Source: Sphingomonas sp. IBVSS2
GTDB lineage: Bacteria; Pseudomonadota; Alphaproteobacteria; Sphingomonadales; Sphingomonadaceae
Assembly (NCBI RefSeq): GCF_002127225.1
Contig: NZ_NFUR01000001.1
Span: 63,592-127,591 of the forward strand
Direction of reading: 5' to 3'
Length of the DNA: 64,000 nt
Shown one piece after another: positions 42,751 through 55,578 of the stretch. The first letter of the stretch is position 1. Each line of letters starts with the position of its first letter. The notes under the pieces are model-generated. The model was given only the letters and a program-made list of their open reading frames with translations, had not been told where the DNA came from and did not search any database. Position numbers and translations under genes: made by a program.

Positions 42751-44691
42751 ATGCAAGCCCCATTCCAGCATAGGCCCATGGGCACGACGCGCGGGCAGGG
42801 CGGCCGGGCGGGCAGCACCAGCCCGGCCATAGGGCAGCGTGCCGCGATGCCGGGGCGTCCCGGCGCCGCCGCGAACATCGCGGCACCGCGGGAAACGATC
42901 GCCGACTATGCCGCATCGCGTGCCCTTGGCGTGGCGCGCACCGCCGCCGGGCCCAACCGCACCGGCCTGCCCGACCGGCTGAAGAGCGGCATGGAATCGC
43001 TCTCGGGCATCGCGCTCGACGATGTGCGCGTCCACCGCAACTCGGCCCGGCCGGCCCGGTTCCAGGCGCTCGCCCACACCCAGGGCAGCGAGATCCATCT
43101 CGGCCCCGGCCAGGAACGCCACCTGGCGCATGAGGCCTGGCACGTCGTCCAGCAGAAGCAGGGCCGTGTGCGCCCGACGATGCAGCTCGGCGGCACCGCG
43201 ATCAACGACGATGCCGGGCTCGAGCGCGAAGCCGACACCATGGGCGCGCGGGCCGCACGGCCGGGACCGCCTGGATCCGGCCTGGCGCCGGGCGGCCTCG
43301 CGCCGGTCCAGCGCATCGCCGGGCCACCGGTCGTCCAGCGCGCGATCGGTTATGAGGTGGAGGTCGGCGATATCCGCGTCACCTCGACCACCGACGCTCC
43401 GCCCGTCAAGGGCCAGGTCCTGTGGACGGGGCCCGGCTGGGATGCCTCGGTCGACGAGGTCCCCTTGCCCCCCGACCATCATGCGGAGGAGGAGGACGGC
43501 GAAGCCAAGGAGGAACGTGCCCCGCGGGATCCGGGCAGCGTCTTCGACCTCGAATTCCGCACCAAGCCGATCGACGACGTCACGCCCGGCGGGCGCAAGG
43601 AGGCGCAGAAGATCCTGACGGCGATCGCCGCGCAGTGGAACGCGGTTCAGAACAGCTATCCGCGCCGCTATGCGGGCGCACCTCCGGGCATCGACATCAG
43701 GCCGACGGCGCCAAGCTGCGTGGCGCAGGTCCAGGCCAGCGTCGGACTGTCGCTGGACGGCCTACGCCGGATGCGCTCGGGCGAGGCACTCAGGCGAATC
43801 AATGCCCTGGTGCCGGAGAATGCCAATGTCACCGTGCGGGACGCGCTCGCCGAAGGCGGCACGGCCGATCGGGGCATCTCGGAAGCGGTGGAAGCGCACA
43901 AGGCCCGGATCCGTACGGCGCTGCACCTGGCGGGGCATGTCAATATCGACAATCTCTGCGCGGTGATCGGGATGATCGTCAACGTGCCCGTCGCGGCCGC
44001 CCAGGGCGGCCTCCTCTATCCGAAGAGCGCCGCCGGCCCCTTGATGGCGCGCAGCAACTTCACCACGATCCTCCGCCAACTGCCCCCCGATCAATTGCGG
44101 GCGATCCAGAACAATCGCATTGCCTGGACCAATGTCCTGCTCGCGATCACCCGCACGGTGATTGGCGAACAGGACGAAGAAGAGGGCGCGCCGGTATTTC
44201 CGGAACGCGCGTTCAGCAAGCCGAACGCCAAGACCCGCCACCTCTCGGAGCATCTCTCCCGGCGCGACTGGTTCTCCGGGCTCGCCAATGACGAGGATCG
44301 GCTCACCGGGGCGGACTATCAGGCCCGGCACGGCAACCAGGACGCCGCGGACGAGCTGGAATCGCTCGGCAGCTACGGGACCAAGCTGGATGCCAGCAGC
44401 TATTCGATCAGTGGCGGCGGCTATGCCGCGATCACGCTGGGGGTGGCCGGCATGGTAGCAGGCATCGCGGCCACGCTGGCCAGCGGCGGGCTCGCGGGCG
44501 GCCTGCTGGCGCTCGGCGGGCTCGGCACCGCCGCGCTCGGCTATTCGAAGGGGACCAAGCCAAACCGGACCCGGCCGATCTTCGAACTCCGTTCGCTCGG
44601 CAGGGTCTATGCGGACGACCTGGTCGAAGCCGGGCTCATAATCTGGGATTATGTCGCGCAGGCAAATACCGAAGAGCGCGAGGCGGACTAG
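42751..44691 (+). CDS. DUF4157 (eCIS-core) protein with hydrophobic hairpin near C-terminus
   Basis: 646 aa, ATG 42751 behind GGGAGG, 53 bp after the previous DUF4157 gene and probably co-transcribed. DUF4157 lies at about 68-166 with HEAWH (H127, E128, H131) and LEREAD; here HLPHEAWH is HLAHEAWH. PVQR motifs recur at 185-198 (APVQRIAG, PPVVQRAI). Next comes a GYEVEVGDIRV / VFDLEFRTKPIDD region resembling an N-terminal fold common after DUF4157 but unnamed. A helical middle (370-500) follows. Residues about 558-597 form two glycine/alanine-rich hydrophobic segments (YAAITLGVAGMVAGIAATLA, GGLAGGLLALGGLGTAALGY), the only such stretch in the three proteins. Membrane insertion is a possible activity. 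No signal peptide and no immunity-like gene beside it. Confidence 0.72.
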   Translation: MQAPFQHRPMGTTRGQGGRAGSTSPAIGQRAAMPGRPGAAANIAAPRETIADYAASRALGVARTAAGPNRTGLPDRLKSGMESLSGIALDDVRVHRNSARPARFQALAHTQGSEIHLGPGQERHLAHEAWHVVQQKQGRVRPTMQLGGTAINDDAGLEREADTMGARAARPGPPGSGLAPGGLAPVQRIAGPPVVQRAIGYEVEVGDIRVTSTTDAPPVKGQVLWTGPGWDASVDEVPLPPDHHAEEEDGEAKEERAPRDPGSVFDLEFRTKPIDDVTPGGRKEAQKILTAIAAQWNAVQNSYPRRYAGAPPGIDIRPTAPSCVAQVQASVGLSLDGLRRMRSGEALRRINALVPENANVTVRDALAEGGTADRGISEAVEAHKARIRTALHLAGHVNIDNLCAVIGMIVNVPVAAAQGGLLYPKSAAGPLMARSNFTTILRQLPPDQLRAIQNNRIAWTNVLLAITRTVIGEQDEEEGAPVFPERAFSKPNAKTRHLSEHLSRRDWFSGLANDEDRLTGADYQARHGNQDAADELESLGSYGTKLDASSYSISGGGYAAITLGVAGMVAGIAATLASGGLAGGLLALGGLGTAALGYSKGTKPNRTRPIFELRSLGRVYADDLVEAGLIIWDYVAQANTEEREAD

Positions 44692-44713
44692 CATCTGCAC
44701 CCGGCGCGCCAGC

Positions 44714-44742
44714 CCTTGTGTTGCACAATGGCAACACTACAT
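44714..44742 (+). promoter_or_regulatory. Possible heat-shock promoter and dyad upstream of clpB
   Basis: CTTG (44715-44718) and CTACAT (44737-44742) are 18 bp apart, loosely like an RpoH promoter. Superimposed is the perfect dyad GTGTTGC-ACAATG-GCAACAC (44718-44737), which could be a repressor site. The -10 part is a weak match. Confidence 0.3.
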
Positions 44743-44769
44743 CCGGGCTGACCGAAACAAGGGGCCAGC

Positions 44770-47349
<2,580 letters not shown>

Positions 47350-47427
47350 TCCTCGCTGCGCCGACCGCTTCCCGCGCCCTCCGCGCGAAGCCGGAGCAGC
47401 ATCGGCGAACGGACCGGACAAAAAGAA

Positions 47428-47453
47428 GGGGCGGCTCCCGAAGGAGCCGCCCC
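47428..47453. terminator. Bidirectional terminator between clpB and TBDR genes
   Basis: Textbook hairpin: GGGGCGGCTCC (47428-47438), loop CGAA, GGAGCCGCCCC (47443-47453). It is followed by CGATTTTTAG on the forward strand and preceded by an A-run that gives T's on the reverse. It serves both converging genes. Confidence 0.9.
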
Positions 47454-47477
47454 CGATTTTTAGTCGCTCGGAAGGAC

Positions 47478-50400
47478 TTAGAAGTCGATCCGGGTGCCGA
47501 CGCGGAAGTAGCGGCCGACCACATTGGCCTGCGCCCACGACGGGTTGTAGTTGAAGATCGAATACGCGGCCGACGGGTCGAACTTCGGCTTGATATCCAG
47601 GAAGTTCAGCGCGTTCACGTAGATCATGAAGTTGTCGTTCACGCGGTAGCTGGCCGTGAGATCGGCGTTCCACTGCGCGCCAACCTTGCAGAGCACGGGG
47701 CTGCCGTTCTGATAGGTGACGACGGAGTGACCGATATTGGCAGCGCAGTCCGCGGCGCTGGTGCCGCGGTTGCCGCCGTAATCGACCGAACCGAGGCTGT
47801 AGCCGCCGGTGTAGTAGACGGTGCCGGTGAGCGAAGCGCCGCCCACCGAGATCGTGTTCTGCCAGCTGCCGCGCCACTTCGGCGAACCCGAGCACGAAGT
47901 ATAGTCGCACGGGCTGAGCGAGCCGTCATAACGCTCGACCGAGCCGTCCTGGCGCAGCACTTCATACTTGATCAGGTACGACGCGTCGAACGAGCTGTAG
48001 AGCTTCACGCCACCGAAGTCGTGACGGAAGTCGAAGCCCAGATCGATGCCCTGGACGCGCTCTTCATCCGCGTTCTGGAACGAGAACTGGATGAAGCCCG
48101 GCAGGGCACGCGCGGCCGGGAACTGCGGGTCGGCAGTGCCCGGGACCACCACGACGCCCGGAACGGCGGTGGTGTTGCCGCTGTTCAGATACGCCGCGAG
48201 CGCCGCATCCTGGTCCGCCGCCGAGATGTTCCCGATGACGTCCTTCACCTTGATGTTGAAATAGTCGACGGTGAAGCTGAGGTTGCGGATCGGCTCGAAC
48301 ACCGCGCCGGCAGTCCAGCTGGTGGACTTTTCAGGCGCCAGCGCCGGGTTGCCCACCGAAGTGCGGCCCAGCGAATACTGGCCGGTCACATAGGTGTTGT
48401 TGCCGTGCGAGGCGCAGAACGCCGCATAGGTGGTGCAGTTGACCGAGAGCGTCGTGTAGCCGGTCGTCGGCAGGCCATAGGCCTCGTTGAACGACGGAAT
48501 ACGGAAGCCCTTCGACCAGGTGCCGCGGAGCAGGATCTGCTCGATCGGCTTCAGCTTCGCGCCGAACTTCGGCGAGAAGTTGGTCTGGCCCGACGAATAA
48601 TCGTCGTAGCGGCCCGAGGCGCTCAGCTCGAGTTCCTTCACGATCGGTGCGCTGACTTCGTAGAAAGCCGACTTGATGTTGCGCGAGCCGATCGCGCCCA
48701 CCGCGTTGACCGTGTAGTAGCGGTCATACGGATGCGCGAGGTTCTCCGGATTGGCCGAGGCGTCGTTGATCGCCTCGTGGCGGTACGACGCACCGACGGC
48801 GGCCTGCAGCGGGCCACCCGGCAGCTCGAACAGGGCGCGACCGAGAGTCGCATTGACCTGCCAGAGATCCGAAGTCGAACGCTTGATGCTCGTCGGAGCG
48901 ACATAGTCGCGCACCGCCTGGGTGTTCAGCCAGGGCTGCACGAAGTTGTAGGCACCGGTGGCGATCACGTCGGCCAGACGCTGCGGGATCAGATAGTTCT
49001 GGCTGATGCGGCTGAGCTCGACCTGCGAGGCCGTGAACTCGACATTGTAGTTCCAGTCGTTGTTCTCGCCGAACGAGCCGCGGATGCCGGCGGCGCCGCG
49101 GAGCGAACGGGCGTTCGTTTCCACGGTCTGCGGGCGATCGTAGCGGCCGCGCAGCAGCGCGACGGTGCCGGCGGCTGCGAACGGGTTGTTCGGGTTGAGC
49201 GTGCCGTTCGCGGCGGAGCAGCCCGTGCTGGTGTTCACGCCCGTCGCCGGGTTGATCGTGGCCACGCCACCGGCGCAGACATAGACCGGCAGCACGATCG
49301 GGTTCAGCAGGACGGGGCCCGGAGGCGGCGTCTGGTTGTTGAACGCGGCCGGCGTCAGCTGCGAATAGGTATTCACATGCATGTAGTTGCCGGTGATGTA
49401 CGCCTCGGCGTTGTCGCCCACCTTGATAGTCGCGCGGGTCGCGAAGCCATAGCGCTCGGTCGACGGACGCACGGTGCCGTAGAGCTTGCGCAGGTCGCCC
49501 GTGCACTGGTTGGGCGCCCAGGAATAGAGCGTGCCCGCCGTGTTGAGCTGGCGCGCGCTGTTCGGCAGCGTGATCGGCGAGAGGCCGAAGGCGCCGCAAT
49601 CGGTGTTCAGCAGCTGATATTCGCCGGTACGGCCGCCGGCCGCAGTGCCCGGCGCGACGAGCGGGTTGACCGGAGTGGTCGAGCCGCCGAGCGTGCCGTT
49701 GCGGTTGACGCCGAACTGATACCAGCGCGTGGCGATCGGCATACAGCCGGTGGTGAGGCCGGTGGCCGGGGTGCCCGGGGCGCAGATCTGGCTGTTGTCG
49801 CCGCTGCCGAACGGATATTCGCGGTCGCGCGCCCAGATCTCGTCGTTCTTGCGGTAGAAGCCGTTGATGTAGACGTTGAAGCCCTGCTCCTCGAGGTCAC
49901 CATGACCCAGGGTCAGGTCGAAGCGCTGCTCGCCACCGTCGCCACGGCTCGAGATGCCGGCCGAGGCATTGGCGTGGATGCCCTTGACTTCCTTCTTGGT
50001 GATCACGTTGACCACGCCCGCGACGGCGTCGGCGCCGTAGGTCGACGAAGCGCCGTCCTTCAGGACTTCGATCCGGTCGATGATCGCGTCGGGAACGGTG
50101 CTCAGGTCAACGAAGTTGCGGTGGCCGTCGTCGGCGAGCGGATACGGCGCCATGCGCATGCCGTCGAAGATCGTCAGCGTCTTCTGCACGGTCAGGCCGC
50201 GCAGCGACACGGCGTTCGCGCCGGCCGCGAAGTTGTTGCCGTTGTTCCAGCCTTCCGAGATGGTGCCCGAGCCGTTGGCCGACAGGCGCTGCAGCGCTTC
50301 GGCGACGGTGTTGACGCCACGCTGTTCCAGCGTTTCCGCCGACAGCACGGTCACCGGCGACGGCGTCTCGGTGTCGGTACGGCGCAGGATCGAGCCGGTG

Positions 50401-50561
50401 ACGACGATCTCGCCGCCGCTCTGGTCGTCCTGGGCAGTCGTGCTCTTGGTGGTGGAGCTGCTCGAGCTCTGCGCCATCGCCGGTGTGGCGACGAGCGCAC
50501 CCGCGAGCACGAGCGCGCACAGCGCCGTGCTCCCGCGCAGGGTGATCTGCGTGTTCTTCAT
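47478..50561 (-). CDS. Large TonB-dependent receptor
   Basis: 1027 aa, ATG 50561 behind GAGGGA. Signal peptide ends TPAMA-QS. After a Ser/Thr-rich stretch comes the TonB box GGEIVVTGSILRR, then a plug with TVLSAETLEQRGVNTVAEAL, SLRGLTVQKTLTIFDGMRMA and DRIEVLKDGASSTYGADAVA. The barrel ends RYFRVGTRIDF with terminal Phe. It belongs to the large RagA/OmpW-unlike sphingomonad TBDR type often linked to sugars or peptides. Extracellular loops are Cys-containing (SQICAPGT, TTGCMPIA). No regulator or hydrolase gene is adjacent to suggest the ligand. Confidence 0.95.
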   Translation of the reverse strand: MKNTQITLRGSTALCALVLAGALVATPAMAQSSSSSTTKSTTAQDDQSGGEIVVTGSILRRTDTETPSPVTVLSAETLEQRGVNTVAEALQRLSANGSGTISEGWNNGNNFAAGANAVSLRGLTVQKTLTIFDGMRMAPYPLADDGHRNFVDLSTVPDAIIDRIEVLKDGASSTYGADAVAGVVNVITKKEVKGIHANASAGISSRGDGGEQRFDLTLGHGDLEEQGFNVYINGFYRKNDEIWARDREYPFGSGDNSQICAPGTPATGLTTGCMPIATRWYQFGVNRNGTLGGSTTPVNPLVAPGTAAGGRTGEYQLLNTDCGAFGLSPITLPNSARQLNTAGTLYSWAPNQCTGDLRKLYGTVRPSTERYGFATRATIKVGDNAEAYITGNYMHVNTYSQLTPAAFNNQTPPPGPVLLNPIVLPVYVCAGGVATINPATGVNTSTGCSAANGTLNPNNPFAAAGTVALLRGRYDRPQTVETNARSLRGAAGIRGSFGENNDWNYNVEFTASQVELSRISQNYLIPQRLADVIATGAYNFVQPWLNTQAVRDYVAPTSIKRSTSDLWQVNATLGRALFELPGGPLQAAVGASYRHEAINDASANPENLAHPYDRYYTVNAVGAIGSRNIKSAFYEVSAPIVKELELSASGRYDDYSSGQTNFSPKFGAKLKPIEQILLRGTWSKGFRIPSFNEAYGLPTTGYTTLSVNCTTYAAFCASHGNNTYVTGQYSLGRTSVGNPALAPEKSTSWTAGAVFEPIRNLSFTVDYFNIKVKDVIGNISAADQDAALAAYLNSGNTTAVPGVVVVPGTADPQFPAARALPGFIQFSFQNADEERVQGIDLGFDFRHDFGGVKLYSSFDASYLIKYEVLRQDGSVERYDGSLSPCDYTSCSGSPKWRGSWQNTISVGGASLTGTVYYTGGYSLGSVDYGGNRGTSAADCAANIGHSVVTYQNGSPVLCKVGAQWNADLTASYRVNDNFMIYVNALNFLDIKPKFDPSAAYSIFNYNPSWAQANVVGRYFRVGTRIDF

Positions 50562-50830
50562 GGTGATCCCTCTTGTATCCGACTGTTCCGCGGATGCTCG
50601 ACAGACGGGTTTGTCTCCCCGCTCCGCCATCCATTCGTGTGCAACTCACGTATCAGGATGGCAGAGCTTGGCGGGATCGTGGATCGCCACTCCGCGACTG
50701 TAAACCGCGCACGGCGATACTGCGCGCGCTTTCAACGAGACTGTAGCCAAAATGCCACATGACGGCTTGTAATATTGCGCTGTCGACACGATTCGTGTTT
50801 CTTTGTGTTGCAGCGCGACACATTCGCGCC

Positions 50831-51733
50831 TCAATCGGTAACAGGCATCGGCCCCGCAACGAGCAGCGGATCGATCCGCGCGTCGCGCCATTTGAGACTC
50901 CAGTGGAGATGCGGCCCATTGGCGCGTCCCGTCATTCCCACCGCACCGATCGGCTGGCCGCGCCGCACATGCTCGCCCAGCTTAACGTCGATGCGCGAGA
51001 GGTGCATGAAGGCGCTGTTCAGCCCCGCGCCGTGGTCGATCATCAGCAGGTTGCCTTCCAGCGTGAAGGGCCTGGCCGCCACGAGGATCACCACGCCGTC
51101 GGCCGGCGCCAGCACCACCGTGCCCGTCGGCCGGGCGACGTCGATTCCCGAATGATAGGATCCGGGCTCACCCCGATAGATGCGCTGCGATCCGAACAGC
51201 GTGGAGATGCGCCCGACCACCGGCCAGAAGAACGGCATCTGCCGCCAGCCCGCCGAATCGGTCTGCAGCTTCCGCGCGGCATTGATCTGGGCGAGTTCGC
51301 CGGGCCGAACCCGCTCGAACTCGGGGCGCGGCACCGGATATTTGGGCACGGTATCGAGCCGGGAAATGTCCCAGGCGCGCGGCGCGATCGCCAGCACCTG
51401 GCGCTGCTGCGTGCCGTCGCCCAGCGTCGCCACCAAGGTGGCGGAGGGGCCGTGATCGCGGTCGAAGGCGATCAGGAAGCGGCGATCGGGCGTGACCGGC
51501 ACCGATTCGCCGTCGAGCGTCAGCAGGCTGGTGCCCTTGGGCGCGATGCCGATCGCCGCGCCGCCCTGGACCAGCTGCCCCTGAAAGGCGAAGGGCCCGG
51601 CGACGTCGGGGGCCGGCGGGATCGGCGCCGCGACCGCCACGGGAGCCGCAACGCCGGGCGCGACGGGCAATTGGGCGCTGCCGAGCAGAGTGAAGCCGAG
51701 GATCGCGGCGGGAAGCCGGGCGGCGAGTCCCAT
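50831..51733 (-). CDS. M23-family (LytM) metallopeptidase
   Basis: 300 aa, exported (signal peptide about 1-18, then a Pro/Ala-rich linker). The C-terminal LytM domain has the zinc motif YHSGIDVARPTG (HxxxD) near 215, MIDHGAGLNSAFMHLSRIDV and GPHLHWSLKW with HxH. It cleaves, or by binding controls cleavage of, peptidoglycan peptide bridges. The start codon overlaps the stop of the DUF2093 gene upstream (ATGA), so the pair is translationally coupled. Confidence 0.9.
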   Translation of the reverse strand: MGLAARLPAAILGFTLLGSAQLPVAPGVAAPVAVAAPIPPAPDVAGPFAFQGQLVQGGAAIGIAPKGTSLLTLDGESVPVTPDRRFLIAFDRDHGPSATLVATLGDGTQQRQVLAIAPRAWDISRLDTVPKYPVPRPEFERVRPGELAQINAARKLQTDSAGWRQMPFFWPVVGRISTLFGSQRIYRGEPGSYHSGIDVARPTGTVVLAPADGVVILVAARPFTLEGNLLMIDHGAGLNSAFMHLSRIDVKLGEHVRRGQPIGAVGMTGRANGPHLHWSLKWRDARIDPLLVAGPMPVTD

Positions 51734-51933
51734 CAGCCGCGCATCGCCTGCATCGCCAGCGCCGCGGAGGCATAGGGCTCCTGGGCGGCGACGCTCCAGT
51801 AGCGCAGCCGATCGAGCGGCACCTTCTCGCCGCTGACCGCGCAGACGACATGGTCGCCCGGCGTCAGGACGCGAAAGCCGTTCGCCATGAAGTGCAGGCG
51901 TGCCGCGCGGGCGACGGGGTTCGACATCAGCAT
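51733..51933 (-). CDS. DUF2093 family small protein
   Basis: 66 aa from ATG 51933 behind GAGGATA (ATG 51927 is also possible). The pattern ARLHFMANGFRVLTPGDHVV then CAVSGEKVPLDRLRYWSVAAQ matches the DUF2093 family, which is found in alphaproteobacteria next to xseA and M23 peptidase genes. Two Cys/Thr positions (VVCAVSG) are conserved; the function is unknown. It sits between xseA and the M23 gene on one strand. Confidence 0.8.
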   Translation of the reverse strand: MLMSNPVARAARLHFMANGFRVLTPGDHVVCAVSGEKVPLDRLRYWSVAAQEPYASAALAMQAMRG

Positions 51934-51976
51934 AAGCGCGGTATCCTCGTAACCGGCATCCTCACGACAGGCTCGC

Positions 51977-53353
51977 TCACAACAGGCTGGGCTGTTCGGG
52001 CCTGGCGGCATCATAGGATTTGCCGCCCGGCCGCTCAACCCGCGCGTCGACCGCGCCGTCGATGAAGTGGAGCGTCACGGCGCCGGCGGCGCGCGCGCCC
52101 TCGGCCGTGCCGATCACCTTGCGCGTGCCCCGCGCCTCGACCCAGGCATAGCCCTTCTCGAGCGGGCGATTGGGGTGCACCAGGTCGAGATGCCGGCCGA
52201 TGCCCTCCAGCCGCTGCCTGGCCGCGGCGAGCCGCTGGTCGAGCATCGCCGGGCGCAGCGCCCCCGCCGAACGATCGAGCTGCCCGCGCGCCAGCGTGAC
52301 GCGGCGCTCCAGCGCCCGGTCGAGCCGGCCGCCCAGATCGTCCATCTTCTGCCGCTGCGGCCCCAGCAGCGCGTCACGGCGCGGCAGCACCCGCACCAGC
52401 GCCGCCAGCCGCTCGCCGGCGCGCTCGTGATAGCGGCGCACGCAGCGCTCGGTGCGGTGCGCCAGCGTCGCGAGCGTGTGGCGCACATCGGCCAGCACGG
52501 GCACTGCGATCTCGGCGGCGGCCGTGGGCGTCGGCGCGCGCAGGTCCGCGGCGAAGTCGCACAGGCTGGTATCGGTCTCGTGGCCCACCGCCGAGATCAC
52601 CGGGATGCGGCAGGCGGCGACGGCGCGCACCACCGCTTCCTCGTTGAACGCCCACAGATCCTCGATCGAGCCGCCGCCGCGCGCGACGATCAGCAGGTCG
52701 GGCCGCGGCACCGCCCCGCCTTCCGCCAGCGCATCGAAGCCCCGGATCGCGTTCGCCACTTCCTGCGCGGCGCCATCGCCCTGCACCTTCACCGGCCAGA
52801 CCAGCACATGGCTGGGAAACCGGTCCGCCAGGCGATGCAGGATGTCGCGGATCACCGCGCCGGTGGGCGAGGTCACGACGCCGATCACCTTCGGCATATA
52901 GGGCAGCGGCTGCTTGCGCTCGCGGTCGAACAGCCCCTCGCCGGCCAGCCCGGCCTTCAGCTTCTCGAACAGCGCCATCAGCGCGCCTTCGCCGGCCAGC
53001 TCCATCCGGTCGATGACGATCTGGTATTTGCTGCGCCCCGGATAGGTGGTGAGCTTGCCGGTGACGATCACTTCGATGCCGTCCTGCGGCTGGAACGGGA
53101 TCGCGCTGGCGGCGCCGCGCCAGATCACTCCGTCGATCACCGCATCCGCGTCCTTGAGCGCCAGATAGGCATGGCCCGAAGCCGCCCGCTTCCACCCCGA
53201 AATCTCGCCGCGCAACCGGACATGGCCGAACTCGCCCTCGACCATCCGCTTCAATGCCAAAGATAATTCGCTCACCGAGAGCGCAGGCGCGTTGTCGCCC
53301 GGCACCGGCTCGGCTACGAGCCGCCCAGGCGTATCGGGAAAGGGGTCGGCCAT
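51977..53353 (-). CDS. xseA: Exodeoxyribonuclease VII large subunit
   Basis: 458 aa. With XseB it degrades single-stranded DNA. The N-terminal OB-fold is at about 25-120 ([40 protein letters not shown]). The catalytic domain has [40 protein letters not shown] and [29 protein letters not shown], followed by coiled-coil and the C-terminal LEKGYAWV. It is complete. Its ATG overlaps the purD ATG on the other strand in the four bases CATG (53351-53354). Confidence 0.95.
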   Translation of the reverse strand: MADPFPDTPGRLVAEPVPGDNAPALSVSELSLALKRMVEGEFGHVRLRGEISGWKRAASGHAYLALKDADAVIDGVIWRGAASAIPFQPQDGIEVIVTGKLTTYPGRSKYQIVIDRMELAGEGALMALFEKLKAGLAGEGLFDRERKQPLPYMPKVIGVVTSPTGAVIRDILHRLADRFPSHVLVWPVKVQGDGAAQEVANAIRGFDALAEGGAVPRPDLLIVARGGGSIEDLWAFNEEAVVRAVAACRIPVISAVGHETDTSLCDFAADLRAPTPTAAAEIAVPVLADVRHTLATLAHRTERCVRRYHERAGERLAALVRVLPRRDALLGPQRQKMDDLGGRLDRALERRVTLARGQLDRSAGALRPAMLDQRLAAARQRLEGIGRHLDLVHPNRPLEKGYAWVEARGTRKVIGTAEGARAAGAVTLHFIDGAVDARVERPGGKSYDAARPEQPSLL

Positions 53354-54614
53354 GAATGTCCTGTTGTTGGGGTCCGGTGGCCGCGAACATGCGCTCGCCT
53401 GGAAGCTCGCGCAATCGCCGCTGCTCGAGCGGCTCTACGCCGCGCCGGGCAATCCGGGAATAGCCGAGCACGCCGAAATCGTGGACATTGCGGTGAACGA
53501 TCACCGCGCCGTGATCGACTTCTGCCTGCGCCACTCGATCGGCTTCGTGGTGATCGGGCCCGAGGCGCCGCTGGTCGCCGGCCTGGCCGACAATCTGCGC
53601 ACCATGGGGCTGGCCGTGTTCGGGCCGAACAAGGTGCCGGCCCAGCTCGAGGGCTCCAAGGGCTTCACCAAGGACCTGTGCGCGCGCGAGCGGATCCCGA
53701 CCGCCGGCTATGTCCGCTGCGAGAGCCGTGACGGCGCGCTGGCGAGCCTCGAGGATTTCGGCCTGCCCGTGGTGATCAAGGCCGATGGCCTGGCCGCGGG
53801 CAAGGGCGTGACGGTCGCCTTCACCCACGAGGAGGCGGAAGGCGCGGTGCAGGCGATCTTCGCCGAGCCGGGCGCCAGCGTGGTGATCGAGGAATTCCTG
53901 GAGGGCGAGGAAGCCAGCCTGTTCGTGCTCACCGATGGCGAGACGCTCGTCTCCTTCGGCTCGGCCCAGGACCACAAGCGGGTGGGCGACGGCGATACCG
54001 GCCCGAACACCGGCGGCATGGGCGCCTATAGCCCCGCCCCCGTGCTCACGCCCGCGCTGGAGACCCGGGCGATCGACGAGATCGTCCGCCCAACGATCGC
54101 GGCGCTGGCCCGGATGGGGGCGCCCTATTCGGGCGTACTCTATGCCGGGCTGATGCTCACCCCCACCGGCCCCAAGCTGATCGAATATAATGCCCGCTTC
54201 GGCGATCCCGAATGCCAGGTGCTGATGATGCGCTTCACCGGCGACCTGCTCCAGCTGATGCTGGCGGTGGCGAAGGGCGAGCTCGCCGGCCAGCCGGCGC
54301 CGACCTTCGCGGCCAGGACCGCGCTCACCGTGGTGATGGCGGCCAAGGGCTATCCCGGCACGCCCGAGGCGGGCGGCGCGATCGCGGGGATCGACCGGGC
54401 GGAGGCGACCGGCGCCAAGGTCTTCCACGCCGGTACCCGGATGGACGGCGACACGCTGGTCGCCAGCGGCGGCCGCGTGCTCAACGTCACTGCGCTGGGC
54501 GAGACGGCGAAGGCGGCGCAGGCCGCAGCCTATGCGGCGGTGGACGCGATCGACTTCCCCAGCGGCTTCAGCCGCCGCGACATCGGCTGGCGCGAAGTGG
54601 CGCGCGAGCGCTAG
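53352..54614 (+). CDS. purD: Phosphoribosylamine-glycine ligase
   Basis: 420 aa, ATG 53352 behind GGAAAGGGG, which lies inside the xseA reading frame. It joins phosphoribosylamine and glycine to GAR, step two of purine synthesis. [20 protein letters not shown] is at the N-terminus, the ATP-grasp block is [20 protein letters not shown], and the metal-binding region has [19 protein letters not shown]. It is complete and ordinary apart from the start-codon overlap with xseA. Confidence 0.96.
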   Translation: MNVLLLGSGGREHALAWKLAQSPLLERLYAAPGNPGIAEHAEIVDIAVNDHRAVIDFCLRHSIGFVVIGPEAPLVAGLADNLRTMGLAVFGPNKVPAQLEGSKGFTKDLCARERIPTAGYVRCESRDGALASLEDFGLPVVIKADGLAAGKGVTVAFTHEEAEGAVQAIFAEPGASVVIEEFLEGEEASLFVLTDGETLVSFGSAQDHKRVGDGDTGPNTGGMGAYSPAPVLTPALETRAIDEIVRPTIAALARMGAPYSGVLYAGLMLTPTGPKLIEYNARFGDPECQVLMMRFTGDLLQLMLAVAKGELAGQPAPTFAARTALTVVMAAKGYPGTPEAGGAIAGIDRAEATGAKVFHAGTRMDGDTLVASGGRVLNVTALGETAKAAQAAAYAAVDAIDFPSGFSRRDIGWREVARER

Positions 54615-54779
54615 GGCGACGCGCTTCCACGGCAGCGGAGCGGGACAGGGAACGGCCGGCAAGGCTTGCCGTTTCGGGACACTCGGCGCCCGGCACGCGC
54701 GACCAGCTTGTCGCGCTGCGCCGCACCACGTTATGCAGTTGCCGGGAATCGCAATTTCGCAGGAACGGGACAGGCGCAG

Positions 54780-55556
54780 ATGAACAGCACGGAACCGCTC
54801 TTTCAGGGAGCTCCGCTTTGGCTGACGCTCCCGTTCGCGGCGATCGCCATCGGCGTCGTCTTCGCGCTTCTCGTCCTGTGGTGGGGCGCCCGCCTCGCCG
54901 GCCGGCGCCGCAATGCGCGCGAGGAGATCGAGGAGTATAACGAGGAGTATCGGGAGGAAGCCGCACAGGCCCGGCCGATCACCCCGCCCGTCGCTCCGCC
55001 GCCTCCGCCTCTCGCCGAGCCGCCCGTGGCGCCGGCACCCGAGCCCGCGGCCGAGATCGTCCCCACGCCGCCACCGCCCGTCGTCGAGGAAGCGCCCGCT
55101 CCCCAGCTGGCGGAGCCGGTTGCCGAGGTCGCCGCATCTCCGGCGGAAGAAACGCCCACGCCCGAGCCCCTTGCCGACGAGCCCATCGCCGCCGCTGCGC
55201 CGCTCGACGCCACGCCCGCTTCGCTCGCCTCGGACATCGCCGAACCCGCGCACGCGCCGGCTCCCGCGCCGAGCGAGCCCGCCGCGCCGGAACCGGAGCC
55301 GGCGCCCGCCACCCCGACGGCGGATGACCTCACCCGGATGAAGGGCGTCGGGCCGCGCCTGGCCGAGCGGCTGGGCAGCGTCGGGATCACCAGCTTCGCC
55401 CAGCTCGCCGCGCTCACGCCCGAGGAAGCCGACGCGCTCGACGCCAGGCTTGGCGACTTCCAGGGCCGCATCCACCGCGACCGCTGGATCGAGCAGGCGA
55501 GCTTCCTGGCGAAGGAAGACATTGCCGGCTTCGAGGGAGTCTTTGGGAAGCTTTAG
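54780..55556 (+). CDS. Membrane-anchored helix-hairpin-helix protein
   Basis: 258 aa, ATG 54780. One transmembrane segment at about 12-35 (LWLTLPFAAIAIGVVFALLV), then an acidic coil (EEIEEYNEEYREEAAQ). About 130 residues of Pro/Ala/Glu-rich linker follow, then a C-terminal HhH-type domain (DDLTRMKGVGPRLAERLGSV, IHRDRWIEQASFLAKEDIAG). Such HhH ends occur in NuoE-linked and ribosomal-protein-like fusions, where they bind nucleic acids or proteins. The role here is unknown. The pI-shifting linker looks like a spacer across the periplasm or cytoplasm. Confidence 0.78.
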   Translation: MNSTEPLFQGAPLWLTLPFAAIAIGVVFALLVLWWGARLAGRRRNAREEIEEYNEEYREEAAQARPITPPVAPPPPPLAEPPVAPAPEPAAEIVPTPPPPVVEEAPAPQLAEPVAEVAASPAEETPTPEPLADEPIAAAAPLDATPASLASDIAEPAHAPAPAPSEPAAPEPEPAPATPTADDLTRMKGVGPRLAERLGSVGITSFAQLAALTPEEADALDARLGDFQGRIHRDRWIEQASFLAKEDIAGFEGVFGKL

Positions 55557-55578
55557 GGTCACGGCCCAATCGGCAAAC

